Of a stretch of 64,000 nucleotides of DNA, positions 59,541-64,000 are shown piece after piece. Origin of the DNA: Alkalibacter rhizosphaerae (GTDB lineage: Bacteria; Bacillota; Clostridia; Eubacteriales; Alkalibacteraceae). The notes beneath the pieces are model-generated. The model did not search any database. It had not been told where the DNA came from and saw nothing but the letters and a program-made list of their open reading frames with translations. A program made the position numbers and the translations under genes. Within the stretch, counting starts at the first letter, position 1. Each line of letters starts with the position of its first letter. The stretch lies in assembly GCF_017352215.1 (NCBI RefSeq), contig NZ_CP071444.1:930001-994000 (forward strand), in the 5' to 3' direction.

Positions 59541-61940
59541 TCATACCGTTTCCACGGGCATCCACAGGATCCCCACCTGATGTACTGTAATATTGGTTCC
59601 AGTGGCACGAATATCCACTTGTTCCAGGTTTTCTCCCGCAGCTTCGTATTGTTCCATCAGATTGTCCACTTCCTTTTGCAGCCGGGCTTCCAGCTCCTGG
59701 ATCTGCTGCTCTACTGCCGCCAGGTTTTCCTGGGCCTGCTCGATGGAATCCCCGCTTTGGAATGCTCGACCTGTGCTCTTCATGGCCGTCCCGATCTTGG
59801 ACACGGAGGTGGCCGTCAATTTTTTCTTGCCGAACAAGGCACCCAAAAGAGCACTTCCAGCCGACACCACTGCATCCATTTTCTTTTGCTTGGACTGGGC
59901 GGCGCTTTTTTCCACTGCCTGCAGGGCCCTTCGCTGACGGTCCTGTAAGGTATTGAATTTGCTCTCGTATTTCTGCCGAAGGGCCTCTACTTTCAAATCC
60001 CTTTCTTCATGGGCCGCATGCTGCAACCGGGCCAGAAAATCCCGTTGTTCTTCTTCCGGTCGGGAAACCATTTTCAACTGGGGATCGTACCAGAGTTTTA
60101 GACCCATGTTGGTTCGAACATGGGTGACGAACAGCTTTTTCCATTTATCCAAATTCTTTGGATTGGCTGCCAGAGGATTCAATCGATCAAAGCTGGCCCC
60201 TTCCATTCCCCGGTCCTCCAAAGCTTCCAGACGGACCGGTTCTTCCAGGCCATATGCGTCGTTCCAGTCCACCGGTACAGGCCCTTCCTTGATGGGGGTG
60301 ACGCATAGGATCTCCTTCGCCTCCGCCACTTTGTATTTCGTACTGTTGTAGCTGGCCTGGCCGATGCCCACCAACACGGGTTCATAAACAAAGGAATCCG
60401 GATCCAATGCCGTATATTGAAAAAACTGGGGGATCGTTGGATCCAGTACTGGCGCCTCCTGGGATGATTCCAATCGTTTTCCTTTTTGTGCCATATTATC
60501 TTCTTTATCCGATGTTACCCCAATCACTTTGGGGCTTTGGTCCAGGGGCAGGTTGCGGATCTGGTCCGGCGTCATGGGGCCTGCCAGGTAACTCATGACC
60601 CATCGGGTCTGAAAGATCTCCGGCTCGTTTTCATGTACACTGTGAAGGTAGAAAGTCCGTTGCCCCAACCCGGCCAACAGCTGCTCCGTTTCCTGCTTGT
60701 TGAATACCCCGCCGCTGGCAGCGCCTTCCAGGCCCGCCAGAACCCGGTCCTTGTCCCTTTCCGTCTGCAACCGTCCGATAAACCAGGTGCCGATGTTGCT
60801 CAAGGCCTTGTAATCCAGGTCCACCGGGTTCTGGGTGGACAAGATCAACCCCAGACCAAAGGCCCTGGCCTGCTTCAGCAAAGTCAACAAGGGTGTTTTG
60901 GAGGGTGGATTGGCTGTGGGGGGAAGATAGCCGAAGAGCTCATCCATGTAGAGGATCGCCCGGAGGCTTCCCGTTCCGGACTGGGTCCGCATCCATCCCA
61001 CCAGTTCATTTAACAGCATGGTGACAAAAAACATCCGTTCTCGATCTGACAGATGAGCAATGGAAAAAACAGAGATCCGCGGCTTGCCTTCCTCGTTGTG
61101 GAGAAAATCCGGGATGGACAGGGGATCTCCCTCCATCCAGGCCTGAAATCCCGGAGAAGCCAGCAAGTTGTTTATTTTCATGGCCAGTTCAAAACGTTCT
61201 TTGGAAGGATAGAAGCTCTCCATGTCCAGGACACCTACTTTTTCCAAGGGCGGATTTTGGACGGCTCCAATGAGTTCCTCCATGGTCAGGCCTCGACCCT
61301 GCCTCCAGTAGTGATCCATGATGCTGGCCAGCAATATATGTTCTTTCCCGGTCAGAGGATCCGACTCCATGCCCACCAGAGTCAGCACTCCGGTCACCGT
61401 GGTCTGAAGCTGTTCCCGATATCCGTCCGGATCGTTGTCTGGGCCATTTAAGGGCGGTTCAAAGGAGCGGACGGCCTGGACACCGATGCCGGCAGAGCTT
61501 CCCGGAGTGTATACTCGAATGTCTATATTATTCCGCATCTGCTGGATCCGCTGGGGATCCTGTCCCCAATCTGCCAATCCTTTTCGCCACAGGTCTGCCT
61601 GGGCTTTTGCATATGCCTCCGGATCCATCCCTTTATTGGCGGCTTCCGACGGAGATACCCAGGGCATGAAATCCTCTTTGGACAAGTCCGGAAAGGTCAA
61701 AGCCAGGTTGGACAGATCCCCTTTCGGGTCGATTGCAATAACGGGGATCTTGTCCATGGCCGCTTCTTCCATAAGGGCAACGCCCAATCCCGTCTTTCCA
61801 CTTCCCGTCATGCCGATGATGGCGGCGTGGGTAGTCAGGTCTTTCGACTTGATGAGGGTCAGATCCTCCAACAATTTCTTTTCTTTCATGTCATAGGTTT
61901 TCCCCAAATAAAAGATCCCCATTTTTTCATAGTCCTGCAT
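59541..61940 (-). CDS. HerA-like P-loop ATPase (DUF853-related)
   Basis: A 799-residue soluble ATPase. Walker A IGMTGSGKTGLGVALMEEAA is near residues 42-61, with IPVIAIDPKGDLSNLALTFP after it; RAILYMDELFGYLPPTANPP is the extended Walker B. Residues about 640-770 are a Glu/Gln/Lys-rich coiled coil. Family members act as DNA translocases; the usual NurA nuclease partner is not here. The start at 61940 has AAGGGG nine bases upstream. It stands alone; no other phage-defence component was seen beside it. Confidence 0.82.
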   Translation of the reverse strand: MQDYEKMGIFYLGKTYDMKEKKLLEDLTLIKSKDLTTHAAIIGMTGSGKTGLGVALMEEAAMDKIPVIAIDPKGDLSNLALTFPDLSKEDFMPWVSPSEAANKGMDPEAYAKAQADLWRKGLADWGQDPQRIQQMRNNIDIRVYTPGSSAGIGVQAVRSFEPPLNGPDNDPDGYREQLQTTVTGVLTLVGMESDPLTGKEHILLASIMDHYWRQGRGLTMEELIGAVQNPPLEKVGVLDMESFYPSKERFELAMKINNLLASPGFQAWMEGDPLSIPDFLHNEEGKPRISVFSIAHLSDRERMFFVTMLLNELVGWMRTQSGTGSLRAILYMDELFGYLPPTANPPSKTPLLTLLKQARAFGLGLILSTQNPVDLDYKALSNIGTWFIGRLQTERDKDRVLAGLEGAASGGVFNKQETEQLLAGLGQRTFYLHSVHENEPEIFQTRWVMSYLAGPMTPDQIRNLPLDQSPKVIGVTSDKEDNMAQKGKRLESSQEAPVLDPTIPQFFQYTALDPDSFVYEPVLVGIGQASYNSTKYKVAEAKEILCVTPIKEGPVPVDWNDAYGLEEPVRLEALEDRGMEGASFDRLNPLAANPKNLDKWKKLFVTHVRTNMGLKLWYDPQLKMVSRPEEEQRDFLARLQHAAHEERDLKVEALRQKYESKFNTLQDRQRRALQAVEKSAAQSKQKKMDAVVSAGSALLGALFGKKKLTATSVSKIGTAMKSTGRAFQSGDSIEQAQENLAAVEQQIQELEARLQKEVDNLMEQYEAAGENLEQVDIRATGTNITVHQVGILWMPVETV

Positions 61941-62033
61941 GGTATATCGCCCCTTAATTGTAAATATTCGTTTTTTCTCTATATTCATTGTAGCACAAGG
62001 TCTTCTCTTTTTTCGTGTCCAAACAAAAAAAGC

Positions 62034-62049
62034 AGAAGGTTTGCCTTCT
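62034..62049 (-). terminator. Terminator of the ars operon
   Basis: AGAAGG-CAAA-CCTTCT, then GC and seven T residues on the minus strand, overlapping the arsC stop region. Confidence 0.75.
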
Positions 62050-62446
62050 ACTTTTCTGCTTCGATCCGACGGATCAGTTCTTCCACTTTCACCTGGATCA
62101 GATCCCTGGTTTTTTCATAATCCTCCAAAGGTCCGCCGGACGGGTCATCCAGACCCCAGTCTTCCCGATGGCTGCAGGGGATGTAGGGACACTCCACATT
62201 GCAGCCCATGGTGATCAGATAGTCCACTTCCGCCGGGATCTCCTCCAGCAGCTTGGGACGATGCCCCTCCATGGAGACGCCGGCATTTTCCATGGCCTTT
62301 ACCGCCAGGGGCTTCACCTCCGGATAATTTTCCGTACCGGCGGAATAGGCTACCATTATGTGGCTTCCCAGGTGATTGGCCCAGGCCTCCGCCATTTGGG
62401 ACCGGCATGAATTGTGAACGCAGATGAATGCGACGGTTTTTTTCAT
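62048..62446 (-). CDS. arsC: Arsenate reductase (thioredoxin-coupled, LMW-PTP fold)
   Basis: A 132-residue enzyme that reduces arsenate to arsenite. The P-loop with the nucleophilic Cys9 is ICVHNSCRSQMAEAW; the redox Cys pair is in MGCNVECPYIPC. The ATG at 62446 is used because a second ATG two codons upstream abuts the GAGGAAG site. Last gene of the arsR-acr3-arsC operon. Confidence 0.94.
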   Translation of the reverse strand: MKKTVAFICVHNSCRSQMAEAWANHLGSHIMVAYSAGTENYPEVKPLAVKAMENAGVSMEGHRPKLLEEIPAEVDYLITMGCNVECPYIPCSHREDWGLDDPSGGPLEDYEKTRDLIQVKVEELIRRIEAEK

Positions 62447-62464
62447 ATACATCTTCCTCTCTAT

Positions 62465-63523
62465 TTACAGTGTTTCTTCTATAAACCAATGTCTGGTGGA
62501 ATTGGCGATCTTCACCAGGGTCAACATCACCGGTACTTCCACTAAAACTCCCACAACGGTGACCAAGGCCGCCCCGGATTGCAGTCCAAACAGGCTGATG
62601 GCCACCGCCACTGCCAGTTCAAAGAAATTGGAGGCGCCGATCATCCCGCAGGGTGCGGCAATGTCGTGGGGCAATTTGACGATCTTTGCCCAAAAATAGG
62701 TGATGAAAAAGATGAAGAAAGTCTGGATGATCAAGGGCACGGCGATCAGCAGAATGTTTAGCGGATTTTCAATGATCACCCTGCCCTGGAAGGCAAAGAG
62801 AATGATCAAGGTCAGCAACAACCCGGTGATGGTCACATTGCTGAATTTGGGGATATAGGTATTTTCAAAATAATCCAATCCCCTGTTTTTCGTAATGACA
62901 TTTCTGGAGACCACTCCCGCCACCAGGGGAATGACCACAAATAGTACGATGGACAAAAACAAGGTCCCCCACGGAACGGTAAGGCCTGTGACCCCCAGCA
63001 AAAATGCCACGATGGGTACAAAGGCGATGAGGATGATCAAATCATTGGTGGCCACCTGGACCAAGGTATATGCCGGATTTCCTTTGGTCAACTGGCTCCA
63101 GACGAAAACCATGGCCGTACAAGGAGCTGCACCCAGCAGCACGGCGCCGGCCAGGTACTGCTTTGCCAACTCTCCGTCGATAAATCCCGAGAAGATCCCA
63201 TGAAAAAACAAATAGGCGAATCCAAACATGGTGAAGGGCTTGATCAACCAGTTGATGATCCAGGTCACAAACAGACCTTTCGGGTTTTCCCCCACCTTCT
63301 TCACGCTTTTAAAGTCCACCTTCAGCATCATTGGATAAATCATCAACCAAATCAATACCGCCACGGGCAAAGACACGTTTTCCACTTCGAATTGCTGTAA
63401 AAATGCAGGAACTTGTGGCAAATATACCCCGATGAGTACGCCGGCAACCATGCAGAGGGCCACCCATAGGGACAAGTATCGCTCAAAAAAACTAATGGCA
63501 GAGTTTGTTTCTTTCTTTTTCAA
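62465..63523 (-). CDS. acr3: ACR3-family arsenite efflux transporter
   Basis: A 352-residue membrane carrier with ten helices that exports arsenite. The conserved Cys in LGAAPCTAMVFVWSQL and the following half-helix are the arsenite path; AAPCGMIGASNFFELAVA is the second repeat of the broken helix. It lies 13 bases after arsR. Confidence 0.95.
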   Translation of the reverse strand: MKKKETNSAISFFERYLSLWVALCMVAGVLIGVYLPQVPAFLQQFEVENVSLPVAVLIWLMIYPMMLKVDFKSVKKVGENPKGLFVTWIINWLIKPFTMFGFAYLFFHGIFSGFIDGELAKQYLAGAVLLGAAPCTAMVFVWSQLTKGNPAYTLVQVATNDLIILIAFVPIVAFLLGVTGLTVPWGTLFLSIVLFVVIPLVAGVVSRNVITKNRGLDYFENTYIPKFSNVTITGLLLTLIILFAFQGRVIIENPLNILLIAVPLIIQTFFIFFITYFWAKIVKLPHDIAAPCGMIGASNFFELAVAVAISLFGLQSGAALVTVVGVLVEVPVMLTLVKIANSTRHWFIEETL

Positions 63524-63536
63524 TGCATCACCTTCT

Positions 63537-63860
63537 TCATGATTTTTTGCACCCCAATGGGTTTTCTTCCAGACAAATGCAGTCTCCGGTAGAAGAACCC
63601 AGCAAGGACAGCATTTCCACCAAAGTGGTCCATTCTTTCTCGTTCAAAGAATAATGGCTCCATGTCCCTTCTTTTCGAACATTCACCAGGCCACAGTCCA
63701 TGAGCACCTTCATGTGATGGGACAGCGTAGGCTGGGTGAAGGTGAAATGAGGAAGGATCTCACAGGCACAGCGCTCTCCGCAAGACAAAATCTCCACGAT
63801 CTTGATCCGATGGGGATCCGACAACCCTTTCAATATTTTTGACAATCCTTCATGATCCAT
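63537..63860 (-). CDS. arsR: ArsR-family arsenite-responsive repressor
   Basis: A 107-residue winged-helix repressor starting MDHEGLSKILKGLSDPHRIK. The metalloid site Cys-x-Cys is in CGERCACEILPHF at about residues 27-39, and the recognition helix is FTQPTLSHHMKVLMD. It controls the ars operon, of which it is the first gene. Confidence 0.95.
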   Translation of the reverse strand: MDHEGLSKILKGLSDPHRIKIVEILSCGERCACEILPHFTFTQPTLSHHMKVLMDCGLVNVRKEGTWSHYSLNEKEWTTLVEMLSLLGSSTGDCICLEENPLGCKKS

Positions 63861-63902
63861 AAATCAGCCTCCCATCTTTTATATAGACAACTATCTATGT
63901 AT

Positions 63903-63931
63903 AGAATAAACCATGCCAGTACAACGGTCAA
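63903..63931 (-). promoter_or_regulatory. ars operon promoter
   Basis: TTGACC (63926-63931), 17 bases, TATTCT (63903-63908) on the minus strand; the TA-rich ATAGATAGTTGTCTAT just downstream (about 63883-63898) is a likely ArsR site. Confidence 0.7.
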
Positions 63932-64000
63932 TCGTTTCTAAAAAAACTTAACATACAATTAACATTCGATCCCATTTCCTTTTCCACAACAAATAATCGG
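63932..64000. other. Window edge, no gene recognised
   Basis: The last 69 bases upstream of the ars promoter are AT-rich; nothing convincing is seen before the window ends. Confidence 0.4.

Noticed and set aside
59541-61940. HerA-like ATPase as part of a phage-defence island
   Set aside because: No nuclease, Sir2, NurA or other defence gene is adjacent; neighbours are a symporter and an arsenic operon.
1-64000. CRISPR array, tRNA, rRNA or intact insertion sequence
   Set aside because: No spaced direct repeats, tRNA-like cloverleaf or transposase motif was found when reading both strands.

Overview
The window reads as a chromosomal segment of an anaerobic, low-to-mid GC Gram-positive bacterium of the class Clostridia. 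Supporting signs are strong GGAGG ribosome sites, tightly packed minus-strand operons with 4-base ATGA overlaps, a type III glutamine synthetase (GlnN), a CIRCE-controlled Hsp20, corrinoid and UroD-like methyl-transfer proteins, and ferredoxin-domain MinD/Mrp ATPases typical of anaerobes. No rRNA, tRNA, CRISPR array, prophage or intact transposase was seen. The species cannot be named from the sequence alone.

Layout. 0-2.1 kb: polar amino-acid ABC importer, its first gene cut by the window edge. 2.2-4.4 kb: TetR regulator, a UroD-family protein with a 44-residue companion ORF, and a large perfect inverted repeat at their promoter. 4.5-8.2 kb: fructose PTS operon (fruR-fruK-EIIA-EIIBC). 8.2-15.4 kb: a degenerate ORF, then housekeeping genes (methyltransferase, pgsA, YgiQ-type radical SAM, truA, VOC protein, thioesterase, TtcA-like, hsp20, MOSC). 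15.4-19.8 kb: a secreted protein and a six-gene Fe-S/metal-cofactor cluster (DUF134 regulator, two NifX-like proteins, two ferredoxin-MinD ATPases, one Mrp ATPase), flanked and interrupted by copies of a repeated palindrome. 19.8-22.5 kb: a second polar amino-acid ABC operon, preceded by a roughly 300-nt unit with its own promoter and terminator that looks like an unannotated RNA. 22.5-33 kb: split YraQ-type permease with PadR regulator, orphan ablB, AI-2E exporter-like protein, MscS, AEC carrier with LysR, corrinoid protein, and agmatine-to-putrescine genes (aguA, aguB). 33-42 kb: glutaredoxin/zinc-ribbon protein, a TetR-controlled MacB/FtsX-like ABC system, glnN, MFS exporter. 42-58 kb: a sulfur-flavoured region with a TauA-like ABC importer, CoA-disulfide reductase/rhodanese, tandem rhodanese lipoprotein, TusA and two YeeE/YedE transporters with LysR. 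A GT39 glycosyltransferase and an unusual six-gene coupled operon (DegT aminotransferase, GT2, ATP-grasp, sulfonate-type ABC importer) lie inside it. 58-64 kb: Na+/alanine symporter, HerA-like ATPase, ars operon (arsR-acr3-arsC).

Most interesting items: (1) the promoter-to-terminator RNA unit at about 22196-22500, whose terminator closely resembles one in the leader of ablB about 2 kb away; (2) the six-gene operon at 49.8-55.3 kb, joined by start/stop overlaps; (3) the sulfur relay set; (4) the NifX/Mrp/DUF134 cluster with a perfect operator palindrome; (5) two apparent single-base frameshifts (ATP-grasp and TusA genes), both at runs of four G, which could be sequencing errors rather than real pseudogenes.
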